Positions 1 through 15,000 are shown, counted from the first letter of the stretch. The stretch is 64,000 nucleotides of DNA from Enoplolaimus lenunculus (GCA_030248215.1 JASANG010001555.1:124001-188000), one strand, 5' to 3'. Notes: a model not told the origin generated them from the letters alone. A program made the numbers and translations.

Positions 1-88
1 AATGTCGCTGCCTTGGTGCTATGATTATATGTCGTCATCTACAGCTTACAACGCTGCCAGCTGATTTGCCTTCGTGGGCTGAAATTAT
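1..88 (+). CDS. LRIG: LRIG exon: cysteine-rich LRR N-terminal cap (partial)
   Basis: Reading from position 3 gives CRCLGAMIIC followed by RHLQLTTLPADLPSWAEI, a textbook LRRNT pattern (C-x-C-x6-C, then L-x2-LP-x2-LP). The exon ends AT|GTACGT. The split codon is completed by T at 1223 to give Ile, leading into the first LRR. The exon's 5' boundary is outside the window. Confidence 0.8.
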
Positions 89-3000
89 GTACGTTGTAGA
101 AAAAAATCATGAACTTGGGTTAATTGTATACTTTTGTAGTGTGAATGACAAATGTAATATAAGTAATCCTTTTTGGGGAATTTTTTAGTTAACATCTCGA
201 AACATGTGTTACGATATCATGTATCAGCATGCTTGCATACGGACGTGGTTCTAAAGCCCACATTAGTTTTCAAGCTTTATATATACACTTTAATTTAGCG
301 TTCCCGTTCTGTTTATGCTTTAAATGCTGTTTCATGACTTACTGAGAATATCTTGGTTACTCTTCAGTTTGCAAGTTTACGTGTTCTCATTACCTATGTA
401 TTTGTCGCAAAGTACTTTCTGTTAAATAGTCTTATTCGTATAGCATAGATCAGGGTGCAACCGGAATTCCGGTTCCGGTTCCGGCAATTTTTCACCTTCC
501 GGTTCCGGTTCCGGTAAATTTTTACCGGATTTAAAAATTCCGGTATTATAATTTGGCCGTTTTCTTAACTTTGCTAATTTTTAAGAATCTCTTTTGACAG
601 CCACTTGTACTCCGAATATAAGCCATTGATGGTGGATTTCACTTCAGTCGATGATGAAAATCTAAAATACAACAAATAAAATAAATACCTATGTTCGACT
701 AAGGTTATTTCACAAATAATAGAGCAAAAAATAAGATTAAAATGAAATTTTTGGTGAAATGCATTTTTCATTCTCCGGTTCCGGTTCCGGTAAAATTTTC
801 AAATTCCGGTTCCGGTTCCGGTAAATTGTAATTCCGGTTGCACCCTGGCATAGATTGATGCGTTGTACCTGTAGATTTTTCGCTGTGAATCTATGAGTTT
901 TCATAGTTACGCAATAATTATGAGCAAATATTCTGAAAGACAAAAAACTATGAAAAACACGAAAAACTACGAAAAATCTATTAGAAATATTTATTTTGAA
1001 AATTTTATTTTTTGGTGCTGACCAAAAATTGACCTAGGCAGAAACTTTTCATGGCCGGTCTCGGTAGTTAGATCTCAGTCAAAGTTGCAGTCTCGGTCTA
1101 GGTTTTTAACCGAGAGCTCCCATCCCTATATATTACGCTTTAATCACATGTTTTCACTTTTTCGAAAATTTACTATGTATATACGTAATACGTAAACTAT
1201 ATAAGTACTTCTTGTGTTTCAGTGATTTGGGCAACAATTCTATATCTCAACTGAAAGCAGTTAACTTGAAGAAGAATTTAACAGTGCTTAGTAAATTGTA
1301 AGTTCAGACTCCTGTATTGTAACAAGAATACAGTAAGCTGTGTTCATGGAAATAAACCACTTGGGGCCATGTACCTTGTACGTGTACAGTTTTGATTTTC
1401 GAGAAATACTTGTGCGGGTCTGGCTTTTCGTTTCCAAACTTACGTGTTTGGTCTATTCTTAACTGTTGCACTGGGTTCGCTTTCGTGGTTCCGACGGAAT
1501 GGGAGTAGCGGAATTCGTCGAAGGGCTTGCCGATTCTTTAATTATAATCTATTTTAAAGTTTAAGAATAGAATGCCGAGCAATGGAACAAAATATCCATC
1601 TAAAAGAAATAAACGTTCACAGAGTAGGGGGAGTTTTGACGTGAAGAATATGAGTTTAACTGTGGTTATGCGAAAAACGAATGGTGTTTGTTTGTTGTTG
1701 TTTCATCCCCATCCAGCTGCACTCGTCATGCATCGGTCGGCCGCCGCAGGCGGCCGCATTCGCGTAGAAACTTGATCACATTGACGGGATCGTCGAACAG
1801 GGCGGCCTTGGTCGGGATTTCGCCGAAAGTGGTCAGCCTCTTTGTACAGTGGCGTGGGCACTCACACAGGACGTGTTGGAAGGTGTCGTCGGCCATGAGA
1901 CAATCCTGGCATTTGGGGTCATCGGCGGCGTTGATGCGAGATAGAAACGATCTCAGGAGCGGGCAGTGCTCCCCTGCTCGTAGCTGGGATAGTATGATTC
2001 GTTCGTAGCGAGAGAGGCTAGCTTCTTTGTCCCGAACGGGGGGAGGCCTGACTCCATCCGGCTGTGTGGGGTGGGAGAGTGAGGAACGCCATAAATCTTT
2101 CAGATGACGATCAATCTGTGCTAGGGCAGTCCTGATGTCGATAGGGATGTCGGATTGGTCTAGTAAGGTGGCATTTTTGGCGATCGAATCAACTCTTTCG
2201 TTTCCTTCCAAACCGACATGACCAGGTATCCACTGCAAAATAACCCGGCATCGTATGGAGGAGAGATCGGCTAAGGTTTTCCAGATCTTGTCCTCAAGCA
2301 TGTTGGCAGCATTGGCTGGGCCACGTCTCAGACTTTCCAGTGCTGACTGGGAGTCTGACAGCAAGAGCGCCGTACGGTGCCGTTGTTGGTGTGCCCAGAG
2401 CCACTTTAACGCGGCATCTATAGCTACGAGTTCCGCTCTGTAGCTGCTGCAGATTGCGCCGGCGGCCAGTTTGATGGTGTGTTCGATGCCAGATTTGTCA
2501 ATAATCAGAACGCCGCTACCGCCGTTCTTCGTGCCCTCCTGCACCGAACCGTCGGACCATATGCGGATGTCTGCAGTCGAGAGCTGGCTGATTCTTTCTT
2601 GTGCGATGGCAGCGAGTTGTTCTGGCGGATCTGACTTGGAGCAGGGCACATGAAGCTTCGCATGGACCTCAAGGTTACATGGGCTGGACCATGGCTCGAT
2701 TTTGTGGTGCATTGTAAAGCTTATCTTATTTAATCTGCATTTGTTGTAGGGACCTCAGCAGAAACCATCTATCGTTTATTGATCCAGATGTTTTTATGAA
2801 TATGCCAAATTTGCAAATACTGTAAGTTATATATCAACGAGTTGTTTATATCAACGAGTTGTTTTGTTTTTATAACCGGGACCAGAATCCCTGTCGTATG
2901 GTTTACTTAGGATGTTATTGCAGCCTACAGCAACTCAGTTTATCTCCAACTTATTTATGTATTGAGGAATGCAACACGGTCTCAGGTAGCACTGAATTGT

Positions 3001-6000
3001 TATATATACATCAGCAGTTGTAAACGATGTTAAACGTAAGTATAAATTTCTACTCTTGTTATTCGTATATACCTATGTCCGATACATACGTATTTAGTTA
3101 GCTTTAATACGTTCAATGTATGATTTTTAGGATGCTCCAAAAGAATCAATTAGTGTCTCCGTTACGTGTCAATGATTTAAATCGTTTAACGTATTTGAAT
3201 TTGTAAGTTGTTTTAGCATCGTTGTATAAATTTTCCTTACAGAAATTGCTATGTATTCGCTGCGGCCTGGGATCGGAGACTTCCACTTGTGCTTAAAATC
3301 GCAACTTGGGAAATGTATTGAGTGTGGTTGAACGTTGTTTTAATTTTTTAAAGCATACTACCAAAGTTAATGCGTGGAAACATAGTTTTCAAGGCTTACC
3401 ATTGCTGAAACCGTTCGACTAAACCGCGAGTGAAATTTATGAATAAGGTGGTAAGAGCTTTCACTGAATGAGTCCTACCAAACTAGTTCTGCAGCATTGA
3501 ATCCTCGCCTCAGACAGAGCTTAATTACCATTTGTATGGAGAAGTTCGAATTTCAATTTAATTGCATGCCTAATTAGCGTTTATTGTTTTCCGTTTTGTC
3601 TGCTTTGTTTGTTTCCAGTTAGAAGTTACCTTTGGAGTACCAGCGTCGGCTTCTACTATACTTTTAACTTGTGTGCAACGTACTTTGGGCCAGATTTCCA
3701 ATTCACTCGCGCTTGTAAATGCGGACAAAATACAGTTAGTGTGGAATACGAACGTAACACACAAACAACTATATATCCTACGTGCGGGCCGGGTTCAACA
3801 TGAATAATATTTCACAGAAAACAAGAACAGGAACAGGATTTAACTTCTTTTCCGGAACAGGAGCAGAAACCGGAACAAGAATTGCGAAGATAATATATCA
3901 CAGGATTTCTGCTAATTGACTACAACGCAAAATGAACTATGTTATTTAACAGCCTGTTTTACGTTTTTATTGACTACTTTTTGAAGTTGCACAAACAAAA
4001 ATACGATAGATTAGTAGTTACAAATGTGAGGAATTTACAGACCGAAAATAGATTACGGAAATACACTGCCTTGCTTTAAAATTTTTGTCAGATGTTAATT
4101 ATTATTTTATTTTTATACTTCACCAATCACAATTACAACTCCTTAAAAATTACTGCATTTGTGTCTTTGAATACAGGAACAGGAACAAACTTACCCCCGG
4201 GTGTTAAGATATGCTGTATGTGTGCATATCATTTATATATTATATTTGTGATGGTTAAAGTTTTCCTTTAACACTAATAATTGCTTTGATGTGTTCTTTT
4301 CTTAGTGTGGGGTTGTTTTGAGAACAACGGAAGCAGATAGTTTTGCTTTGGGTTGGGTTGGCTTGCGTTGCGTGATATATTCTATTAGTTTCTTTTTATG
4401 TATGCAAGCTTTTACAGGCATTGAAGGGTATGCACATGTGCAAGGACTGAATACTAATACGCATTATACAGGGTGCAACCGGAATTCCGATTCCGGCATT
4501 TTTGCACCTTCCGGTTCCGGTAAATTTTTACCGAAATTAAAAATTCCGGTATTAAAATGTGGTCGGTGGAAATTAAGATATTTTACTAAAAAATGACGAT
4601 AAAATTTAAACAGATTTCATTAGTATAATATGCAAACCTTGACAATCGCCGAAAATACACTATCGAAGGTAGGTTTTGCTTCTGTGGATTATGAAAATCT
4701 AAAATACGGCAGATAAAGTGCATTCCTATCTCCAACCTGGTTATTTCACCAATAATATTGCAAAAACATGAAAACTAATTTTTCGGCCTCATGTATTTTT
4801 CATTTTCCGGTGCCGTTTCTGGTAGTTTTTTCAAATTCCGGTTCCGGACCCGGTAAATTTATTTTCCGGTTGCACCCTCGTATTATGATATTGTCGGGGT
4901 TGCGCTCATATGTTTGAGGTTGTAAAAAACTTTTTACGTCCTCACACGCAACTAAAATGTGGGTGGAACTTTTCAGTTGTTTTTTCCTTGTCAATATACA
5001 CAAAGAATGATCTACAATAGAACGTTTTGAGTATGTTCTGTAGTAGGGGCTCTTTTTGACTTTCCGTTCAGGAGACTGCCGCCGCCAGCCGCTGTAAACG
5101 GTTCTTCTACTAGAACGCCAAAATGCGTTCCAATAACGAATTTCTTAGCGTGATGGTTTGGGCGGCGATAGCCCCTCATCTTGCTGAAGGTCCCCTGAAC
5201 TTACGATTGGCTACGGGGTTGTCAACCCCCTGAAAACCTAATTAAAGAGAATTTTTCTATTTTTGTTGGGGGAAAGTTTTTCTTTTTGGGGAATGTAAAA
5301 AAATGCCGTCAAATATGAATTCTTGTTAAGTTAGTGTTAGTATTTATAGACACGGTAGAGTGGGAGTGTGAGCCCCATTTTACTCTCAGGGTTCCAACAG
5401 GAACTATATATTGTCACAGAATGCAGAAACGGATGTCCATTTGTCGCCGGATAGGAACAGGAAGTGGAATAGGGATTGCAAATATATTTCTTCACCGAAT
5501 TATTGCTATCGTGTACTGTTTTGTGTTTTCATTTGCCATTTTCCAAGTTCCTGCAGACGAAACCCAAGTTGTGAAATGAAGTTGAGTTATGGCAAAGTTT
5601 TCGAGACGTTAAGTTTTAAGCTCATTTTTTTTCTCAAAAAGTCTTCAAAATTCCTAGTCTTGCGCCTGACAATCCTGAAGCAGAAGCAGGAATTGAACAA
5701 TAATTCTGGTGGAACCCTGCTTTTTATCAATGTCGTTGAAACCATAGGTACGAACGTATAATCTTGGACCTAACAGGAACAGGTGCACTGAACTAAATTA
5801 GTTTATGAAATAGGCTACAAATTTTTTAAGGCACGGGTCGTGGCATGTCTTTTGTACGGTTCGATACCAGTATGTCAGAGTTAAAATTTGCGCTTTTTTC
5901 ATTTATTTTCTCAAAGTTCTCGTTGTGAACGTATATATGACTGAGCTTTTTCATTCATGCATTATTTAAAGCTCAAGTGAATGTGACTTTGAAACCTTTG

Positions 6001-9000
6001 ATATACGTATATGGCTGTCTTATTTAATAGCTATATATTCGCCTTGATTCTATTTTGGTCCAGAAGGTTTATTTCGATTTAGAGTATTTTCTGTGTATTA
6101 CGCTGTTTGTGTTTGCTGCAACACTTACTGTAGGTACCTTATTGTTAGGGTCGCAGCGGCAAATCAATATATTAAACAGGTGCTGTATCATTGATGCAAC
6201 GTATGTGAAGCAGTTTGATAAATAATAGATTCAGTTCGTGTGAACTTGCATTATATTTTATTTATGTAATGTACAGCACGTAGTGAGAACGGTATAGCTC
6301 TAGAGTTTATACCTGAAGCGTGTTTTCTAGCGGATGGCTTGGTTTAAGCTTGTATGTCAATTTTTGTGTAACTTGTCGAACCAGCTGAGGCAATTCGCAA
6401 TTACGTATATCTTATGTGGTCTGGTTGCCACTTGATGCCGGGAATAGCTGAACTTTTCAGACATTAATTTTATAGGTACCCATCTTATACATATTGGTTT
6501 TTTACAATAGTTAATTATTGTTTAAAATCGGATTTAAATCGTCTCTGAAATCCACCCATGGTAAACGAAAAGGTGTTAAAATAACGATTTTATGTGTGGC
6601 ACGGCATTAATCCTAATGTCAGCGTTTTATTTCTCTAGAGATTCTCTACACAGTTACATACGTGTATTTGTATGTATGTGTGCATTCGTTTGATCTTTTC
6701 GTTCAATTTTCTAGATGTTGAATCTTATTCGTTTTCGAACTCCCAAAAGGCCAAATGTTGATATTTTTATTAAACGTTTGTTGAGTGTAATTTCATACGT
6801 ACGTACACATATGTAACGGTGTTCAGAAAACAATTCGTTCATGTTATTGTCATTTAAAATGTGATGTAGCAAAGGCGAAAATTAGTTAACTCTGAAGACG
6901 GTTGTGCATTGTATATATAATGAAGATTTTCTGCATTTTTTGCAAGTTATGCATTTCATCTCTACGTTTTCTTAAAAATGTTCTCTCAGTCGAGTGTTAA
7001 ATGTAGACGGCGGTGTCCTGCTGTGAAATATTTTTCATTACGGCAGGTAGGCAATTGTATAAAAACGCATCATTGCATTATCTGTAGCTAGCTCAGTGTG
7101 GTAAATGTATGTAGCTTTTCGGTGCTTGATTAATAGCCTTAAACAGGCCCCTGGGGGCGCCGCCGCCAACAGACATTTTTTTAAGATGAAATTACCGGTG
7201 TGAACGTTTTTTACGAAAATAGGTAAGGTCCCTCGTTACATTATGTACAAAAATTGAACATTTGCACCAGGAAAGTAATGTTTGGCTGTTCGCTCGCCTC
7301 AGATGTTCGCAATATATATTGCGAACTTTCTCGTCAAAAATTTCAGGATTGCTAACAAAGATTATATAATATGTAGACGCGGTCCCAGGAGAAGAAGGGC
7401 CTGTCTCGAAATGATTTATATACGTACAGCTGGTTTTTAGAAGCAAAAATAGAAAAATTTAGAAATTCATACCCAAGTTACAAAAAAAGGAGCGCCCGTC
7501 CACCCGAAGAATAGGAACGTTAAAACCATAATCATTAGTATTATTTTTAGGGGCGTTACAATATCTCAGCGTATTCCTATTCCTAAGCCTGAGCCTCAGC
7601 GGAAAAATTAGTCAAAAACTAATCCTGAGCGAAAATAGTAGCCTTGTTCCTAAGCCTACTTACTCTATTTGCTACCAGGGGAAACCGGATGCTTTAAAAC
7701 TAACATGAACTAAATATTGCAACTTAACGCAACGGTACCAAAACATAGAATAGTGGAATAGGGTCGCTGTTAAAGTGTTAAAAATGTATCAACGTGGTAC
7801 GTATGTTAGGCATTGTCACGTACTTAAATACTTTGGATACCTTTGGTGACGGAAGAAAAAATTGTTAGATATTTATACACGTTGTGATAATTTAATGTCG
7901 ATTAGCACTAGTTATGAGATAATTATTCGACTTCGGCCTTATATAAAATTAAAATTATACGGTTCCGGCATTTCTTGGTATCCGGTTGCGCCCTGCTGGA
8001 CAGAAAATCACGTTCATTATTTCGGCAACGGAATTCAGAACAGATTCAACTTGTGGCAGAAAACGAGAGAAAGAATTGTTTTGTCGCAGTCAGGGTGGCG
8101 ACTAAAGTTCGGATTCGGTTTCAGATCGTACACAAATTGACGGTCGGAATTGAATTCAATTTAAAAACAGACTGAATCATTTTTTGGAAACCTTTTGCAT
8201 TTGCGGTTCGGGATCCAATTCATGTTTCAATAATTTCAGGTAAGTTTCGGATTGGCAAAATCGCAGTGGGATCGGATGCAAATTGGGAAACAGTGAAATA
8301 GTTTTGAATGTTCGAATATTTTGCCTTGGTTTAAATATTATCTTTGGTGGCTTCCTGGGTCGATTTGCATGTGTATACATATTTCTATATGGTATCGCCG
8401 TGTGTTGTCGCCTTGGTTGTTGAGTTACATAGGTATACCTATAGATTCGAATGGTTTGTGGCATTGCGATTCAACTGACTGTTAATAAAATGTAGATTAG
8501 GTAAATATTGCGAGTTGTGAGCACACTAGGGCTCAGGTTGGAAAACAATCGAATTCATCGCAATAGGTTATTTGTTTACGGTTGTTGAAGTTTATTCATT
8601 CGAACAATACATAGATATGCATGCTTAAGCTCGCTTTTACCCAAGCGGTATTGCTGTTGTTTTTTGGAGTAATTTTTGTTAGTTGGCGATTAATTCTGTG
8701 GGAATTTTAATAACCGAAACGGCCTTGACATTATTCATTATGATAATCACAATTTTTATGTGAAACATTACTTACACACGTTTCCTTTGGTTTCTCAACG
8801 AAGTTGAATCTAGGTAGTTTTCTACCACTTGTGGTCGCAAACCGTGACAGAGCCTAAATTCATGGAAACCAGTGTAGCATATTGTTTATGACTTACGAGC
8901 AGGGAGGGAGATGCAGAGACGACATGTTTAAAGTAAAACGTGGCAAGCTTGAGGTAGACAGTTTGAAAACAGGGTGTAAGACAGACACATAACCAACTCA

Positions 9001-12000
9001 ACCACCTTGGGCGCCAAAACTGTTTTAGGAGGGGCATACAGATGGAATAAAGTTATATTTATGCGGTTCTATAATTTTCCCAGGGAGGCTGAGCCTGATT
9101 CCTCTGGCCCCCTGATTACGGCCCGGTGTGCGTGAAAGCTGAGTAATTAAGAACGCTTTCAGGAAATATATGTTGGTCTTGGTGGTATTGTGCTGGTCAT
9201 CTGTTTAATGCCGAGATCGAAATATGTGGTATTCTGTGTGACTGCTGGGAAAACCTTTTAAGTTTTAATCATACCTCCAGACGCGAATGGAGTCGTGTCG
9301 CAGTCAGCTACGTGCCTGGCAGCGTTGGTAATGTATGTTTAAATGGTTAAAGAGTGCAAGTAGAGTTATGTATATACATATGAACTATAAAACTATCCTC
9401 AAGTTTGCATTAGAGATGGTACTGTAAGTTAACTCCATAGTCTGTGTGTCAGTACACTTTTTAGCCACCTTCCTCTCACAACCAAACTTGTGTTGGGTGA
9501 TGTTTGGACGCTGAGTCCATACTTTATTGTAACATTAGTTTTTGGGCGCGGGAAATTTCTCCGCTTATGCTGATTCGTAGACAGTCTAACATGTTTAGTT
9601 TTTAGATGGTGCCGAAAATTACCCTGTAATTCTAAAATGTCTCTGGTCTGAACGTGAGGCAAATCCCGTTCACTACAAAGTGGTGAATATGGGTGAGAAG
9701 TGTTGAATTGAAAAGCTAAATTATGCTTAGCGTTGGATCAAGGTCAATAATTAGTTTATTAACTTCGTGGCGATGCGAGTAAATGCTTTTGACTGAGATG
9801 ACAGCAGGGTATGCGGTTAGTTCTTTCGTTCGCATAAAATATATTTTTGCTAACCAGAAATACTTTTAAGGTTGCGCTATACTCGCCGCGCGCTGCCGGA
9901 CGCCGGCGTGTGGCACGGTGAGAAATTTTGCGGCGGGCGTCGCGCGCCGGCCGCTATAGCGCAACCCTTAGTGAACATTTTTTGAAAAAAACATATTCTT
10001 TCCACATTCGAACCTGAGTCTATCGTGTGTGCCAGACTAAGATACGCATGCGGTTTGCATAGTGTATCATGTAAAGTGTATGAGGCAAACGGTTGAAGGT
10101 TGGCAAGATTTTGCAAAAATTTCACAGTTTTAAATCGATATGTAGGGTAGCAGACAACTGTCCAATTTAAGTTACATACGTAATTTTAGTAATGATGCGT
10201 CTATACCAATTTTTGCTCGATGTTGATTTGATAAGATGCAACACATGTTGCTCATAAACGGTTATAATTTTATGCGAACGGCTCATTTAGTTTTTTCCCA
10301 CGGCTCATTTAGTTTTTTCCCATACACAGATGTAAGAGGCATCATCACAGTTTCTTGATGTACGCGTGCCTGTGAAGGCATTCCAACTCACTGCTAAGCG
10401 CAAAATGTACATATCGGAAAAGAATTGATGTTTTTTGCAATGCTCAATGCTGATGCCAATACTCATGAAAGTGCCGATATCACGTACCGGTACCAATTCC
10501 GATTAATCCGCACATCCCTAACTTTTAGCTGTTGGATAAGTAATGACTAACATTTTGTTCGTTTATACAAAAAACAAGATTAGTTTCTAATGTATACAAG
10601 TAGTTGGAGAAACTGCATTGAAATTGTTAGGTATCAGCCGTGGCAAAGTGTTGGCGTAGTACTTTTTGTTAGCAAATACGGTTTTGCCAAAAAATCCCTC
10701 GATGGCAGCTTTTGATTTATAGGCTTCAAAAGCCGGTGTAGATGTTGGGTTATGCTACATTTGGAAAACTGCATTGAAAATATCAGGTGTAAGCCGTGAG
10801 AAACTGTTGGCTGTAGTGGAAAGTGTTTATTTTAATACTCAAATATTTGGCAGCGGCTTTATATATACATAATTGATGTTGGAGAAAATATTTCGACCCC
10901 TGTTTAAGATTTACAGCAGTTATCACAGTTTTCTATGGAAGGGAGCAACCGGAATTCCGATTCCGGCTTTTTTCATCTTCTGGTTCTGGCAAATTTTAAC
11001 CTAAATTAAAATTCCAGCAGTGTTAAATTTTGGTCGTTTTTTTAAATTTGCTAACCTTTAACAAGCTTTTTAAAGGCACTTGTCCAATTTCTGAGGATAA
11101 AAATAAAATACGTAGATTTAATTAGTATAGTACACATGTTATAGACTTTGGCAATCACCGAAAATGAGCCGTCGAAGGTAGATTTCGCTTCGGTGGATAA
11201 GGAAAACCTAAATTATAGCGGATTAAATAAATACATACCTATCTTCAACTAATATTATTTCACCAATGATACAGCAAAAAAGAAAATACAAAAGAATTTT
11301 AAGAATTTTAGGTGGCATGTATTTTTCAATTTCCGGTTCCGGTAATTATTTACTGGCGAATGGCGATGTTCAAGGTTTGTAAGTTACGGTATTGGACGAA
11401 TTCAGAATTTTTGACAATGCTCCGCGTTTTAACTGAATGTGAAGTTGTTTTATACGAAAAAATATTGCAGGATAACAGTTAAACATCGATCGGCAACCAT
11501 AACAATGGAGCGGTGTTGACCATCTATCAATCACGATAAAAACTCATTGTTTGAAATAATGTCGTTTGAGTATAGATTTACAGTGGCGTTATATCCTTAA
11601 ATTGCCGCGTGGTACCATGTACGTAATAATTTGTAAGACAAACTTTTTTGTCTTATACTCGCGGAACAAATATGCCACTATCCTTAGATTTAGCAGCACG
11701 CACATTCGCAGCGTTGCTGTACACTAATGAAAAATTATAGTACCAAGTTTATTATTAGCCGCTTGTCCATGGAATAGAATAAATTTTGAATTTTGTTGTT
11801 GATGTTAATCATTGGAAATACATTTACCAGACCAGCTATTATTGGTATATTGTTAAACAATTGAAAGCCTGACACATGCGATGATTATGATGATTTAATA
11901 ATATAAAACTTTAGCACCGGTTTGTGTGATGCTGAATCTGTCTTCGCAGCTTATCTGCATTTGATTTGGTTTCGTCTTGGACCAAGCGTGAATGAATGAG

Positions 12001-15000
12001 TATGTTGGTTTTGCGTAGAATATTATTACGTAGTACCTATTGCTCGCTTAGTTGTGTGTATAACGGTTTTGAGGTTGTTGGCTTGTCCGTGCTGCGGTTT
12101 ATACGGAAAGAACTTAAATGACCCAGTTTTGGGACATGAGCAAGAAACAATGCGAACGATTTTGTGTAGTGTTCTGTGGACCGTGGACAGATGTATCTAT
12201 GGCTTAGGCTTATCGCTATACTGTGTTCACAAGTATACATGAATTTGTGGCATGCAGTGCAGATCCTCTATCTCTGGTACTTGTTTACTTCCCCTCTTAT
12301 ATAACGAACCTGCGCATAAGCCTAAGCCTAAGCGTAAATTGAGGCTTAAGTATGTGATCATGTAATAAGATAAATAAACACTATGGGGGACTGTTGCTTT
12401 GGGTTAAATTGGCACTAGTGCGGCGGCGTAGCGGAAGTAGACAGAGTCCGCTCCATACTACACCATTGCGATCAGTTCATTCATGTTTCATATATATGTA
12501 TAAAGACATAGACTGCAGTTATGCTATACTTATGTGTGCGTTACGTAAATTGGTGCAGCTGCAAGTTGGCGGAACTTAAGATAGGTGGTCGTGAATAAAA
12601 ATGAGGAAGTTACATTGAGGTTTAGCAGTTTCAAAGAATAATCAACGAAATGTTGCTTGTAAAAATGAAATGACTGAAAATTAAGTTATTCCGCTGATTT
12701 ACTGCTACAGGACAGTTCTATTTGTATATCGTGTGACTTTAGAAATTAAGACATTTACTAAAAAATGACGATAAAATTAAACATATTTCATTAGTCTAGT
12801 GTATAAACCTTGACAATCGCCGACAATAAACCATCGAAGGTAGATTTCAATGCCGTGGATAATGAAAAATCTAAAATACAGTAGATAAAGTAAATACCTA
12901 TCTCCAACTAGTGTTAGTTCGCCAATATTATTGCAAAAACGGAAATTAAAATGAATTTTTCGGTGGCATGTATGTTTCATTTTCCGGTTCCGATTCCGAT
13001 AATTTTTTCAAATTTGGTTTCTGGTATATTGTAATTCCGGTTGCGCCCTGCAGTGTATATGGTATATAATATACATTTTGATAGAGACAGTGAGGATTCG
13101 CTGGTCAGTTTACTTACCATTGACCGCAGTGGCTACAGTTGCCTATTGGAGTGCCAGTCATAACGGCAAGAATCGAGTGCGAAGTCTGTGTGACAACATA
13201 CTGTACTACGTATATGCAGCAGCGTATGCAAGGTGGGATAGAGGGATATTTTCCCTTACAATATTTCTGTGCAGATAATAATTACTTTTAACAGGTTTAA
13301 GACTAAGCTTGTCCATCCTAGAGGTCAAAAAAATTTTCATAAGGTTATAACCTCCCGAAGTCGCATCCCGGGTACGCTACGCCCTGGCTATATATGTGTA
13401 TGTTTATAGTATGTGTCGAATAGAATTAATTAGTTTGATGGGAAACTCAATGGATTATAAGAGATTATATAGTATGTGCAGCTAAAATGTATATTCTTGT
13501 GTGTATATAATACAGCGAGATGATTAAGTGCGGCCAGCGGCTCACTTGGGGCGACCAGTGCTCAGACAGAATTGAACCGACAGGCAGAATTGAGCCGACA
13601 AGACAATATATATTGTACGAGGCGAAAATGTTGACGATAGCCATCAAATTTTAAAGCTTTCAACTAACCTCAGCGTTTTTGTTTTTGGATTGCACGAATC
13701 GAATAAGTAGTGAGGAGAGTGCTTAGTATTTAGCGTCTATATAGTTTGTATTTACCCGTATATATGTTAATATAAACTTGTTTTCTGTTCGATCTCTGCT
13801 GTGTGCTTAATTGTTGTTATGGTGATAGTATAAATAAGCTTTATTTTGTGTATCTTTCTTAAGACATTTATAGATCATGGCATAAGCGTGATGTATGATA
13901 ACTTATTTTTGATATATATTTGGCTTGCCTGATTTTTTCTTCCGTTAAGGGTTTCTTAGTGAGAAACAACGTTTCTATTCAGACTGTACTTTCGAGTCGT
14001 GTGTGTCAGTTTGAAGATGTTAACAGTTAAATGTAGCACGAAAACCCGGCTCTGGACCGAAATTTGTCAATGCAAAAACCCGGAACTGGATGAGGAAATT
14101 TTCGGCAAAAAGACCAGGCATATCCGGAATAACCGGACTCGGGTGCAACACAATAGGTGCATTAGTTGCAAATCGAAAGTTTATTCTAGAGTAGTTGTTT
14201 CATACTGAAGTCAGCTCTATGACTTTTTCTTGGGTTTTGGTGTCGGTGTTTAACCGACATCGTCCACGAAAGCTTTTTATTAGATTGGCAGGTTTGTGGC
14301 AAGGATGTTCGAGTCCCCCAAAAAACCAGAAAATGAGCTACGTACCTGAGAAAATTCGAATTTTCGCAGGGCGCCATCCTACATGACAATGTTCTTTTCT
14401 GTATCAAGACTCTTGGCCAGAGTTGTCTCGCGGAGTTGAACAACTCCAGTCATGTGCAGTGACGTAGTGGATGCAGACTTGTTGTGGAACCAAGTGCATT
14501 GTAGCGCTCCTTGCAAAGTTTAACGTATATGTAAGACATTTGTTAAAACTAAGCATGCGGCAGGATGCGACCGGATATACGGCTCATGCAAAAAATCGAC
14601 ATCAGGCTTCGGTATTTTAACTTGCCGGATGTTTTTAAAAACTTCAAAAAATTGAAAAGCATTATTTGTATTTATGGCAACTACCATGGAACTGGTTGAC
14701 TTACTTTTTGTCGTACAGGTAACGTAAATATTTGCATGACCACCAGAAACGGAACCGGAAAATGAAAAATACATGTCATCGAAAAATTCATTTTAAAGTT
14801 CTTTTTTGCAGTATTATTGGTGACATTATCCTCCCTAGTTGGAGATAGGTATTCACTTTAACCTTCTTCGTTGGTTTATTTTCGGCGATTGCCAAGGTTT
14901 ATTTATATACTATACGCAAATGTCTTAATTTCCACAATTGTTGCACCTTGGGTACAATAACACTGGAAACCTGGTAAAATGACCAGTATTATTTCACGGG

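Noticed and set aside
574-771. Small open frame repeated at 51769-51966
   Set aside because: Both lie inside copies of the hAT MITE. The repetition reflects the transposon and not a conserved protein.
9424-9430. GTAAGT after a possible LRR-like tail in the big LRIG intron
   Set aside because: No acceptor plus L-x-L-x2-N-x-L sequence precedes it, and the LRR register is already complete across the intron.
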